From Allomyces macrogynus ATCC 38327 (Eukaryota; Blastocladiomycota; Blastocladiomycetes; Blastocladiales; Blastocladiaceae): a DNA stretch of 30,947 nt. Position 1 is the first letter of the stretch; every line of letters starts with the position of its first letter. The position numbers and the translations under genes were made by a program. The DNA is taken from NCBI GenBank assembly GCA_000151295.1, contig GG745336.1:968359-999305 (forward strand), written 5' to 3'. The notes below the pieces were generated by a model that saw nothing but the letters and a program-made list of their open reading frames with translations, was not told the origin of the DNA and did not search any database. This document shows, piece by piece, positions 1-9,700 of this stretch.

Positions 1-2
1 GG

Positions 3-239
3 CCGCCCAAAAACGCGTCCCCAAACCACCGCCAACTGCCGCCAACAACGCCCCCTGCCTACGTGCCGCCCCTGCATGCCACATCGGCACCAACACTTGC
101 TGCAAACCCCCCTGGGCCCCAGCGGCGCCGCGCCTCCCCCCTTGCTCGACCGGTAATTCCCCGCGGAAATGCCTCGATCGCGCACCCATGTCCCCTCACG
201 AGGGGGCGGGCCATGTGCTCCGCCAGTCAACTGTCATGA
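3..239 (+). CDS. Possible 3' end of an upstream proline-rich protein (partial)
   Basis: Reading frame 3 is open from the window edge to a TGA at 237-239 and encodes a proline/alanine/threonine-rich stretch (for example PPTTPPAYVPPLHAT). Such low-complexity tails are common in other genes of this window. No domain is recognisable, and the other forward frames are also open for a while in this GC-rich DNA, so this may be chance. The family is unknown. Confidence 0.25.
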   Translation, partial: PPKNASPNHRQLPPTTPPAYVPPLHATSAPTLAANPPGPQRRRASPLARPVIPRGNASIAHPCPLTRGRAMCSASQLS

Positions 240-482
240 GAACAATGAAGCGTCACGGTGGACCCAGTCGCTTGCCCAAGCAAGTCGCGCGCGCGCCGGA
301 TGGGGACTGAGGTGCAAGCACGGCCGTGCGCGCGGCGATGTAACTGCCGACGTCACCCCCCACGCCGCGGATTGACGGCGAGCAACCCGCCTGGGGTCGA
401 TACGGGGGGACGTCCGCCCGCACTCACTTCATCCTCCGTTTGGTCGGTCCATCATATCGACTGCAACCGCCGCGACTTGATT

Positions 483-490
483 GATATAAG
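483..490 (+). promoter_or_regulatory. TATA-like box of the MSP-domain gene
   Basis: The sequence GATATAAG lies about 75 bp upstream of the ATG at 563. This spacing supports 563 as the start rather than an in-frame TTG at 506, which sits only 16 bp downstream of the box. The 240-482 interval upstream shows no other recognisable feature. Confidence 0.45.
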
Positions 491-562
491 ACGACGGCGG
501 CCCGCTTGCCCGATTCCCCATCACCAACGACCACGACGAGCCCGTCCACCCGCTCGCCCGAC

Positions 563-1386
563 ATGTACACGACACAACTCCAACACCTCGAGTCCAACCG
601 CGCGTCGCTCGCGTGGATCGACGCGCCCGTTGACACAGCCACGCCGGGGATCCAGCGCGTCACGCTCACCAACCCGTCGCCAACCGCAACCGTCTTGTTC
701 AAGTTCAAGACGACGGCGCCTATGCATTTCCGCGTGCGCCCGGCCTCGGGCGTGCTCGCCCCGCTCGCGTCGGTCACGGCGGGCGTCCAATGGAGTGGGG
801 CCGCACCGATGCGCGCGCACGAGAGCGTGCTCGTGCAGACGATGGTCGTTGCTGAAGGCGAGGTGGTGGCCGCGCACCAAGTGTCGCAGCAGGTGCGTTC
901 CGCTGTTGCGTGACCGAGAATCGGGATCCATCGCTGACAGGGAAACGTGGGTGTACATAGTTCCGTGCTGCTCCGCGCGACGCCATTGCCAATCTGATCC
1001 TACCCTGCAAGTCTTCGGCCTTACCCGCGCGTGTTGCCGCGCTCCGTGCCCCCATTTCCGCACTTCGCGCCCCCACACCACCCATGGTCGCCTTGCCCAA
1101 TAAGGACCCCGTCCCGGTCCCTTCCTCGTGGCTCGCACCGCTCCTTGCCTCGACGTACCAGCAATGGCTTACACGGCTGCTCGTCATGACCACGCTCGTC
1201 GCCCTCTTCGGCCCATGGTCCCGCGCTCTCCAGGCGGCGGTCTGGGCGCTCGTCAATGATTCGGCGAGCGCGGTCGCTGCGCGCGTGCCCGTGCGCAAGT
1301 GGGTGCGCGATCGGTTTGGTGGAGCCATGGTTGGAGGGGCAGCGTGGCAGGTGGGGAACGGCGGCGCGATGGTTGCGGTACATTGA
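563..1386 (+). CDS. MSP (major sperm protein) domain protein with one membrane segment, VAP-like
   Basis: There are two exons, 563-892 and 961-1386, with a 68-nt phase-0 intron (GTGCGT...CATAG). The product is about 251 aa. Residues ~8-100 match the MSP fold of VAP/Scs2 proteins: a beta-rich domain with the signature FKFKTTAP followed by FRVRP and a P-x-S-G-V-L loop. In VAPs this basic surface binds FFAT motifs at ER contact sites. After a low-complexity linker, a hydrophobic stretch (LLVMTTLVALFGPW and onward) should span a membrane. It is followed by a tail of about 45 aa, so this is not the strict C-terminal anchor of classic VAPs. The ATG at 563 was chosen because of the TATA spacing. Function as an ER tether is inferred from the domain only. 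The second exon is supported by frame continuity and the splice sites, not by homology. Confidence 0.75.
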
Positions 1387-2099
1387 CGGCGGTGTGCGAT
1401 TTCTCGCGCACGGCGGGCGGATCATGTCGAGCGGAGGGATGGTGGCGACAGGGCCGGAGAAACCGTGCGGCGTGGTTGGCGGTTGCCTTGTGATGGAGAC
1501 GTGCCTTCCGGAGTGAACCGCAACGTCGTTCCGCTTCGTGCCGTGTTTGGTGCGGCAGGCGGGTGCGGACCGACCGGCGAACTCGCGAGTGACGGATCCG
1601 ACCGGAAGCCTGGGCATGAAGGCGAGTCGAACGGGACGGCGAGCGGCGGGCTGCTCGCGTAAACGTCCCGCTTCTTGTACATAATTTTTTGACCGCGGTG
1701 GGTGGCAAGTGGAAAATGAACGTGTTTGGTGGATGGGATTCACTCTTCAACCGCCGTGCTCGCGATTCCGCGAGCCGTTGTCACTCGAGGAAAAAAAACA
1801 CATGCTCAGGTGCAGAGTCGAACCTCGGGCCTCCACGGCACGCTGACTCGGCGCTGGCTGGTGGCGGACCTGGCGGCTGGCTGACAGAGAACATGAGCGG
1901 AATATCACCATGATGTCAAGTCACATGGTGAGCCGACACGCTGGCTTGGGCCGGCAAGGATCACTTCGCGTGTTGTGCAAGTCGCTCTTGCCAGCTTTTC
2001 CTTCTGCCGCGTCCATCCCTGTCGCTTCAAATCCGATCCTCGCCCCCGCTCTTCCTCCCTTGGCCGCCTTACACCCTGTTCAACACCACCAATACAAAC
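1387..2099. other. Intergenic region, MSP gene to thiolase gene
   Basis: No convincing coding region is present. On the minus strand a tRNA-like B-box (GGTTCGACTCT, about 1814-1824) is followed by a run of eight T (1791-1798 read on minus), as in Pol III units, but no cloverleaf can be folded. The thiolase 5' leader is pyrimidine-rich and ends in CCAATACAAACATGG. No TATA box was seen for it. Confidence 0.4.
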
Positions 2100-3478
2100 A
2101 TGGCGTCGCGCATCCCCAACGTCTTCATTGTCGCTGCGTAAGTAGCCCTGCAAGGTCCCAATCTCCCGACGCGCGCTCCTATGGAGCCCCGAAATTCGCG
2201 AGCCCGGGATGAACACGAGCTGACCGCGACTGGTTGTATCTCTCTCTAGCAAGCGCACGCCGTTTGGCGCCTTCGGCGGCAAGCTCAAGGACCTGACGGC
2301 CAACGAGCTCGGCGGGCTCGCGTCCAAGGCCGCGCTCGACACGCTGCCGGAGGGCACGCCCGTCGACTCGGTGATTTTTGGCAATGTGTCGCAGACGAGC
2401 GTACGTTTCACTCCGCTTTCTCCCTGACCAAATTTCGTGACCAGTGGTCGCTCACTCGAACCCGCCCTAGAACGACGCGGCCTACCTCGCGCGTCACGTC
2501 GGCCACCGCGCGGGTCTCCCCGTGCACGTCCCCGCCCTGACCATCAACCGTCTCTGCGGTTCCGGGTTCCAAGCCGTCATCAACGCGGCGCACGAAATCA
2601 AGCTCGGCGAAGCGCAGATCGTGCTGACCGGCGGGTCCGAATCCATGTCGCAGGCGCCCTACGCTTTGCGCAACCTGCGGTGGGGCACGCGGTACGGCGT
2701 CGACTTGAAGGGCGAAGACACGTTGGCCGCCGCGCTCGTCGACCGGTACCCGACGGTCACGCCCATGGGGATCACCGCCGAGAACTTGGCGGCGCAGTAC
2801 AAGCTCACGCGCCAGGACTGTGACGAGTACGCATTGTCGTCACAGCACCGCTGGGCGAACGCGCACCAGGCGGGTCTGTTTGACGCGGAGATTGCGCCCG
2901 TCGAAGTGAAGGCACGCAAGGGCGTCGAGAAGGTCACGCACGACGAACATCCGCGCCCGGCGACGACGATTGAGCAGCTTGCGAAGCTCCCGTCGGTGTT
3001 CATTCCAAAGACGGGTACCGTGACCGCGGGTAACGCGTCGGGGATCTCCGACGGTGCCGCCGCGATCGTGGTCGCCGGCGAGGACGCTGTCAAGCAGCAC
3101 GGGCTGACCCCGCTCGTCCGCGTCGTCTCGTACCACGTCGTCGGTGTGGAGCCCACGATCATGGGCATTGGACCCGTCGAGGCCATCAAGGGCGCACTCG
3201 CCAAGGCCAACTTGACGCTCAAGGACATGGACTTGGTCGAAGTCAACGAGGCGTTTGCCGCGCAGTACTTGGCCGTTGAGAAGGAGCTGGGCCTGGAGCG
3301 CAGTAAGACGAACACGGCCGGTGGTGCCATCGCGCTCGGTCATCCCCTCGCTGCGTCGGGCGCGCGTATCTTGGCGCACCTTGCGCACCGTCTGCAGGCG
3401 ACCAAGGGCAAGTACGCCGTGGGGTCGGCGTGCATCGGTGGTGGTCAGGGTATTGCCGTCGTCCTTGAGCGCGTCTAA
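2100..3478 (+). CDS. ACAA2: 3-ketoacyl-CoA thiolase, mitochondrial ACAA2 type
   Basis: There are three exons: 2100-2137, 2250-2400 and 2471-3478. The introns are 112 nt (GTAAGT...CTCTAG) and 70 nt (GTACGT...CCTAG). The product is 398 aa, the family's normal length. It cleaves 3-ketoacyl-CoA with CoA in the last step of beta-oxidation. The catalytic residues are in place: nucleophile Cys92 in NRLCGSG, His354 in GHPL, Cys384 in CIGGGQG, and NEAF at 322-325. The start MASRIPNVFIVAAKRTPFG and the phrase GGSESMSQAPY closely follow animal ACAA2, whose uncleaved N-terminus directs it to mitochondria. The C-terminus (LERV) is not a peroxisomal PTS1 signal. Mitochondrial location is inferred from subfamily resemblance. 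All key residues are intact and no frameshift is needed. Confidence 0.95.
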
Positions 3479-3930
3479 GGCGATGCGGTGGGCCTTGTAT
3501 GATTGTCGTAGGGTAGGGCCTGGCGCGCGGGCGCGTGGCAATCTGTATAGACTTGTTCGGTCTTGATTCCTGATTGTGGTTTGGACAAGGCAAAGTGAGA
3601 AATCCGCACGGCACATTGGGATGGCAGCGAAGAGTTGCCATTCAGCGAGTATCGGCTCCTCCCGGTGCCAGGCATGCTCAAGAAAGTGAGAACGTGAGGA
3701 TGCAAAAGACTTCCACGCCGATCGAATGTGACGACGAGACACGGACAGAGCCACCCCACATCTGCACAAGTACAGCAATTACATGCCAGTTGCGGACGCA
3801 TGCCTCTGCGTCTTCCATCACGTTTGCGCATGACACACGTCGGTTTTGGAGCAGGCCTTGGAACGAGAAGCTATCACCGACAAGCGATTGCTGACCGCCT
3901 GTTGGGCAACCGGCAGAATCCCCTCAAGGG
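3479..3930. other. Intergenic region, thiolase to F-box pseudogene
   Basis: This stretch holds the thiolase 3' flank and the promoter region of the next gene. Open frames here have no ATG-led, protein-like reading, and no repeat or RNA gene was recognised. Confidence 0.4.
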
Positions 3931-3940
3931 TATAAAAATA
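3931..3940 (+). promoter_or_regulatory. TATA box of the F-box/LRR pseudogene
   Basis: A canonical TATAAAAATA lies 90 bp upstream of the ATG at 4030, at the edge of a region that turns AT-richer. It marks the old promoter and supports 4030 as the original start. Confidence 0.6.
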
Positions 3941-4029
3941 TCAGTGTCGACTTGCTTCCAGTGTTTCTCCCTGTATCTCCACTCTTGCTCACAAATCCAC
4001 TCCGCAAACGCTCCAGCACGATATTCATC

Positions 4030-5840
4030 ATGGATAACCCCAACGCCCACAACTGTGCCGCACCTCCCTCTGCCGCACCTCCCTCTGGCCAAGCAGACCA
4101 TGCAAACACTGGGCAAAGGGAGCGACCTCAAGCTCAGCTGTCTATTTCCGAGCAGCTGCCATTCGATATCATGTTTTTGATCGTCAAGCATCTGATCGGC
4201 GATCTGAACCTGAAACGTGGCAAGATTCTGTCCTGGTCCACTTTAAATGTTCCGTCGTGTCAGCCCAGAGTGCAAATCATGGGTCGACGAACTCAATCCC
4301 GTTTGGCACATGGACGTGGAAATCACTGTCGTGAATCGGCGTACCCTGCCGCCTGGCGGGGCCAAGTTTATCGACATGCTTTGTCTCTTTGCCACGCCTC
4401 CAGGCCGCTGCGTCGTATGGGGTCGCCCTGACGATGTTAGTGTCCCAGCTGCCAACAGGGACATCAAGGCGGTGCAAAAACCAACGGTGCAGGAACCGGC
4501 CGCATTTGATCGTTGTGGACACTGCAGCCAACGTTATTGAAACGGTGAGCAGTATTGAGGGCACTTCTGTCGAGCACAACAGGCCACCAGCACTGCACGC
4601 CGCACGCAGGCGACGTGCTGCCACTTCAAGTATCGGCCAAGTTTGCACGGTCACTTGTTGCGAACAACGCCATCATCCGCGGCCCATACGAGGACAGCGA
4701 AATAACGGGACGCCATGACGCCACGAACCACAGCTCGATTGCACGAACATTGGCATTGTTTTCACACCTCACGGCATTGTCGATACAAGACTGGCACATC
4801 ACGGGCGATGAGTACCTCAAGTTGCTCAGGGAGACTCAACTGATGAATTAAGTGTACGTTTTGAGCGTGCCAAATGCCCTGGGATGGGGCATGGTGGCAC
4901 ACTTATACTCGACGCCGCAACTCCGCGAGCTGTTCCTCAACAATGGGAGTAGTATCTCGACGATGCCCGCAATGCCGTGCCTGCAAGTACTGCACGTTTC
5001 AATTCCTGAGTGTCCGGCGCTGTTCTCTGGCATCCCGCCAATTCTTTGCAAGAGCTCGTCTTGTCGGGTACCACTGTCTCGTCACTTGAATGCGTTGGCC
5101 CCAATCCCTTTCGCTTGGCTTGGCGCAATTTGCGACACATGGAAGCTCCTAAACTATTATCATCCATGGCCCAGACCGTGACCGCGACCTTGCCGGAATT
5201 AGTGACTCTGCATGTCAATCAACGACATGCAACGCCAGTCGACAGCCGGAATTCGTGACGCTGCATGTCAATCAATGACGTGCAACGTCAGTCGACAGCC
5301 AAGCCGATAAGTTGCCACTCGTGGGACTGCCGTTTTGCCCATGCCTCACAACCGTAAAGTACTCGAGGGTCCACCTCGCTGATGCGCATTTTGCCCACCT
5401 TGCCACGCGCGCACTGCAGCTCACGACCTTGGCGATCACCCACAGCAAAATCCATGAGCCACCTGTAACCCTAGTGTTCGCCAAGGTGACACTCGGCGCC
5501 CTCAAGCGCCTGGAAGTGCTGCTTAGTGACGACATTCTCACGCGCTTGGTTGCTTCTGTCGCGGCGCCCTGGATCGAGGAGGTTGAGATTTTGTCCGGGG
5601 CAGACTTTCGTTTCGAATCTGCCCTGGCCGTCCTTGAAGTCAGTCACCCTCACGAAGAATCACATGTGCCCTGCAATAAAAGTGCACAACGTGGAGCTTG
5701 ATGCCCTGACGAGGCTCGAAACGCTGGTGAGCCGGCCAAGTGAGGTGAATCGGATCGGCTTTCACGCTCCGAATTGGCCGCAAAAGTTTGAGATGCCTGC
5801 TCTGTGGCCGGGGATGCAGCCGCTCAAGGCATGGTCGTGA
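4030..5840 (+). pseudogene. Decayed F-box / leucine-rich-repeat protein gene
   Basis: From the ATG at 4030 the frame gives a short Ala/Pro-rich leader, then an F-box-like segment (EQLPFDIMFLIVKHLIG). Its continuation (RRVSPECKSWVDELNPVW) lies one base out of frame, with the break at about 4244-4250. Leucine-rich-repeat-like text (LRELFLNN, SLQELVLSG, LKRLEVLL, LTRLETLV) follows in changing frames. Breaks lie near 4500 (from the F-box frame into the frame reading LIVVDTAANVIETV) and near 4550-4590, which could be a 46-nt intron 4545-4590. There is a TAA at 4849-4851, a shift near 5040, a 53-bp duplication at 5195-5300 and a shift near 5630. Intact relatives would act as substrate receptors of SCF ubiquitin ligases. 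So many lesions point to a pseudogene rather than introns, though some could be sequencing errors. The reading ends at a TGA near 5840. Confidence 0.6.
5195..5300 (+). repeat. 53-bp tandem duplication inside the F-box/LRR pseudogene
   Basis: Units 5195-5247 and 5248-5300 are nearly identical, with a few substitutions. Both begin GGAATT and end CAGTCGACAGCC. Because 53 is not a multiple of three, the second unit introduces a TGA at 5257-5259 and moves the frame. Skipping one copy in reading joins the upstream frame directly to the downstream open frame that starts near 5301. Confidence 0.9.
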
Positions 5841-6717
5841 AGAAATTGTCATGCTCGATGGCAATTTGTTAGCTGCTTGTGGGAGGCTGCAAAGAAGTAA
5901 AGATCAAAGGGGAAGCAATGAAATTGTAAGCTATCTCTTATCGACATGATTTGATTTCATGGTTATCCTGGTTCCGCCTACGGTTTCCGTCCGCTGTTTC
6001 CTCCACCACGCGCTTGGTATACACATTCAGTCTGATCTGAAAGTCGTCATAGCATCTCAGACACAAAAATCTCGGCTCCAGTTTGCGAACTGTTCAGCTT
6101 AAGCATATCGAAGTTTCGTTGGACGTGGGTTCGTGGAGGACGGGTCAGTGCTTGATGTTGCATGCAGCATCTGATGTTCCCACCAAAAATACCAATCTGC
6201 GGACAGGTGTGTAACAAACACCTTTTGTGCCAGCGCTGTTTCGTTCCCCTGCCGGCGCGGCCAGAGTTCCCCCCCCCGGCGATGCTTAAATAGTGCGCGG
6301 GACTGCGTTCGTCTCTGCGGGTCTGCTGTAAGTTGGTGCGGTCTCAAGCCAAAGCAAGGCAGAATGGAGCATGAAGCTGTTCAACAACAGCATTTACAAG
6401 TTGACGATTGTGGAAAGCACTCGCACCGTGTTTGGCCAACTCAAGTCAAGTCGCTGCGGTGTAAGCTCATTTCTGCAACACTGTGACGGCTGCAATCCTG
6501 TCAGAGAACGAAGAGAAGCATAATCGCGAACATTATTTCTATGTATCAAGCAACAGCCGCTCATGCGCGACAACCAAGAGCGAATGGAAAAGTGGACGCA
6601 AAGAAGACACGCAACACCACTGCCCAAAAAACTGCAAAAACAGAAAAGGTGGAAACACAAAATTTGCTTGTCGCCGCCTAGGCCACAGCCTTTGGTGCCA
6701 CGACGGACACGGCGACT
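5841..6717. other. Intergenic region between the F-box pseudogene and the ATPase gene (tail to tail)
   Basis: This is relatively AT-rich for the window. It contains a C9 tract near 6270, a weak TATA-like CTTAAATAG near 6284-6292 on the plus strand, and an ATG at 6364 that opens only about 40 codons. No protein-like ORF was recognised. The last part is the ATPase 3' flank. Confidence 0.4.
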
Positions 6718-9700
6718 TTAGACGTGAATCGCCTTGCGCTTGAGCGGCCACTTGGTGCGCACCCACGTGTTGACGGACCCGAGAATCGCAAAGCGCTCGA
6801 CGAGCAGGCACAGCACAACGTTCGACGCTGCGTACGCCCACAGTTGCCAGCGGAACCATTGCGGCATCAAGTTGTGCCCAAGAATCGAGTTGTAGGCGTC
6901 CATCTTCCACGTCGGCGCGGGGTAACCGAGCGACTCGAGTACCGACGCCGTCCCGCAGTTGACACGGAACAGGCACGTGAACGCGTTCGGGCCCGTGAGA
7001 ATGATGACCGATATTGTCGACATCAGGCCCAAGTAGACGACGACGTAGACGTAGTTGGAGAACCACGACCGGCGGAACAGGTGCCCGTAGTTGTAGATGG
7101 CGGCGTTGTTGGTGAATTGCGGCACGACAATCGAAGCAATGATCGTCGACTCGTAGTTGTCACCGAGGAGCCACCACTTGCCGGCGTCGATCGAAGACGC
7201 GTCGAATTCGTTGCACAAGAACCACGACTGTTGGAAGAGCATGTAGATGCCGCAGAACAGGAACGTCCAGTTGATGGCCGTGTGCGTCAGAATCGAAATC
7301 ACGGTCTGTGGACCCAGGAGCTGCGCAGTCGGGCGACGCGGCTCGAGGTGCGGCAGGGCCTTGGCCTGCGTCAGCGCGTAGATGCTCGACACGACAATGA
7401 CGCCGTCGATCCTGGAGTGAGGACGGCAGAGTCTGGTGAGCGAATGATACGGACGAAACACAATGCGGACGTCGCGGTTGCATACATGATCCAAATGTTT
7501 TGAGGCAGCACCACGCTGAAGTAATACATCGTAAGGGCCATGCTGCTCATCGTCATGCCGTACATGCTATTGGAGAGCGTCGAGGGAAAGCAGGAAGGTC
7601 AGAAGCGGCCATCGCAAACGTGGTCGTGGATCAAAAAACGCAAACGTACACAAGGAACTTAAACCCGGCAAAACTCGACGCGAGCGCGGCACGACCCTCG
7701 GCGACAAGGCTCACGCACGACTGCACCGACTTGGTCTTGGACGAGAAGGGCGCGACAATCGACGCCTCGGCCTCAGACAGCGCAATCCCGACGTGCGCCG
7801 CGTTCAGGGCGCCGCAGTCGTTGCCACCGTCACCGCACATGGCGACAATCAGACCCGCGTCCATGTGGCGCTTGACGACATCAATCTTCTGCTCAGGCGC
7901 CATGCGACCCCATACGCGGAATGCCAGCAGGTACTTGTCGGCGAGACCCGTCGCCGAGAGTTGGGCCCACGCGGCACCTGACGCGGCCAAGTCGAGGGCC
8001 TCGACGTTGCGGCGGTCAAAGAGCACCTGCACGTCGTCGGCTGAAAGCTTGTCCTCGGAATCCACGTCGCGCCAGACGAGCTGGCCGTCCTCCATGTCGG
8101 CGTAGACGCACCGCGCCGGTTTCTCGTACCCGTGGCTCGGCGAGAGCCCGCACTCACGCGCAATGTAGATACCCGTGAAAACATTGTCGCCCGTGATCAT
8201 GACCGTGCGGCAGAGACCGCGCTGCAGTTCCTCGATCGCGTCCTTGGTATCCGTCTTGAGCGTGTTGCGGAACACGACCAATCCAACGAGCGTCAAGTCG
8301 GACTCGACAATCTCGCGGTCAAGCACGGCAATCGCGTCGCGCGGCGTCGCGTTCGGCAGCGTCTTGGTGGCCAGCGCCAGTACGTACCCACCGCGCTTCG
8401 CGTACCCGCGCGCGACCAGGTCGTACCAGGCCGGCACCGTCGCGGGCGTGCACCGGTCGCGAATCTTCTCGTATGACCCCTTGACGTAGGCGCGGAAGGC
8501 GCCGTGCGTCGACGTCCGCGTTCTTGACGTCCTCGACAATCACGGCCATGGTCTGGCGCGAGTGCACAAACTCGTACCGCCGCACAATGCGCGCGACCGT
8601 CTCGCCTGTGGGCGCAGCCACGTCGTCGCCCTCGAGCGCACACCCGGTGAACTCGAACATGGCCACGTCGACGGGGTTGCCGAGCAGCTGGCTTTCGTGC
8701 GCCGTCAGCGAGTGGCTGGTCGCGAGCCCAATGCGCACGAGCGGGTCAAACGTGGCGACGTCTGCCTGCAGCGGCGCCTCCATGGCGACATTCTCGATCA
8801 CGTCGGGAACGCGCGCGGTCGCCGGCAAAAAGCCCCACATGTCGAGCCCCTCCTTGGTGAGCGTGCCCGTCTTGTCAAAGCAAAAGACCTGCGTCTTGCC
8901 CGACATGGTGATGCGCGGCAGGTCAATGCAGAACACTTGGTGCTTCTTGACGAGGCGGTCGGCCGCGACCGACTGGCCGGCGACGAGAACAGCGGGCAGC
9001 AGCGGCGAAATGACCTCGGAAATGATGAAGAGCGCGTAGAACCACGACGAGATCGAGTTGACACCCATTTCGTAAAAGACGAGGCAGAAGCAAACGACAC
9101 CCCACGCGAGCATGCACATGAGCACGACCTTGAGCTGCTCGTCAAAGACAAACTTGATGGGTTGTGGGTGAAGCATCTTTTGAATCAGTTGCCCACGCGA
9201 CGTGTTGATGTTGGTCTTGAGCACCAGACCGTACGCCCCCTCGTCGGTCTGCATGACCGAGGTACCGGCGAGTAGCAGGTGCCGCTTGTGGTGCACCATC
9301 GACAGCGTTGCTTGGTCGTTATCGGGCACGGCAAACTTGCGGATTGGACGCGACTCGCCTGTCAGCGACGACTCGTCGAGCACCGCCTGGCCCTGGCACA
9401 GTACCAAGTCGACCGCAACCTTGCCCGGAACGAGCGCAACGAGGTCGCCGGGAACGAGATCGCCCGAATCGACAATGGCCCACGCGCCGTTACGCATCAC
9501 CTTGACAGTCGTCGACATGGTCGCGAGCATACGGATGCGCTTGTGCGAAATGTACCGCACGCGCGTCTTGATGAGCGAGGCGATCAGAATGACGATCGTC
9601 AAGACGACGCCCATCTGCCAGTAGGCAAACCAGTACCAGACCCACAGGCACGACCCTTGGTAGAGATAAAACCTAAAAGTTCGAAGTGGTGCGCGTAAGA

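Noticed and set aside
258..1138. Long Arg-rich frames on both strands over the MSP gene
   Set aside because: They are shadows typical of GC-rich DNA. The MSP domain reading and its intron explain the region.
1800..1895. A functional tRNA gene on the minus strand
   Set aside because: The B-box and T-run are present, but the T-stem has mismatches, no anticodon arm forms, and the A-box is too close. The only acceptor-stem partner found gives a ~95-nt molecule without a D-arm.
2840..3778. Minus-strand frames across the thiolase gene
   Set aside because: They are antisense shadows of a fully conserved thiolase.
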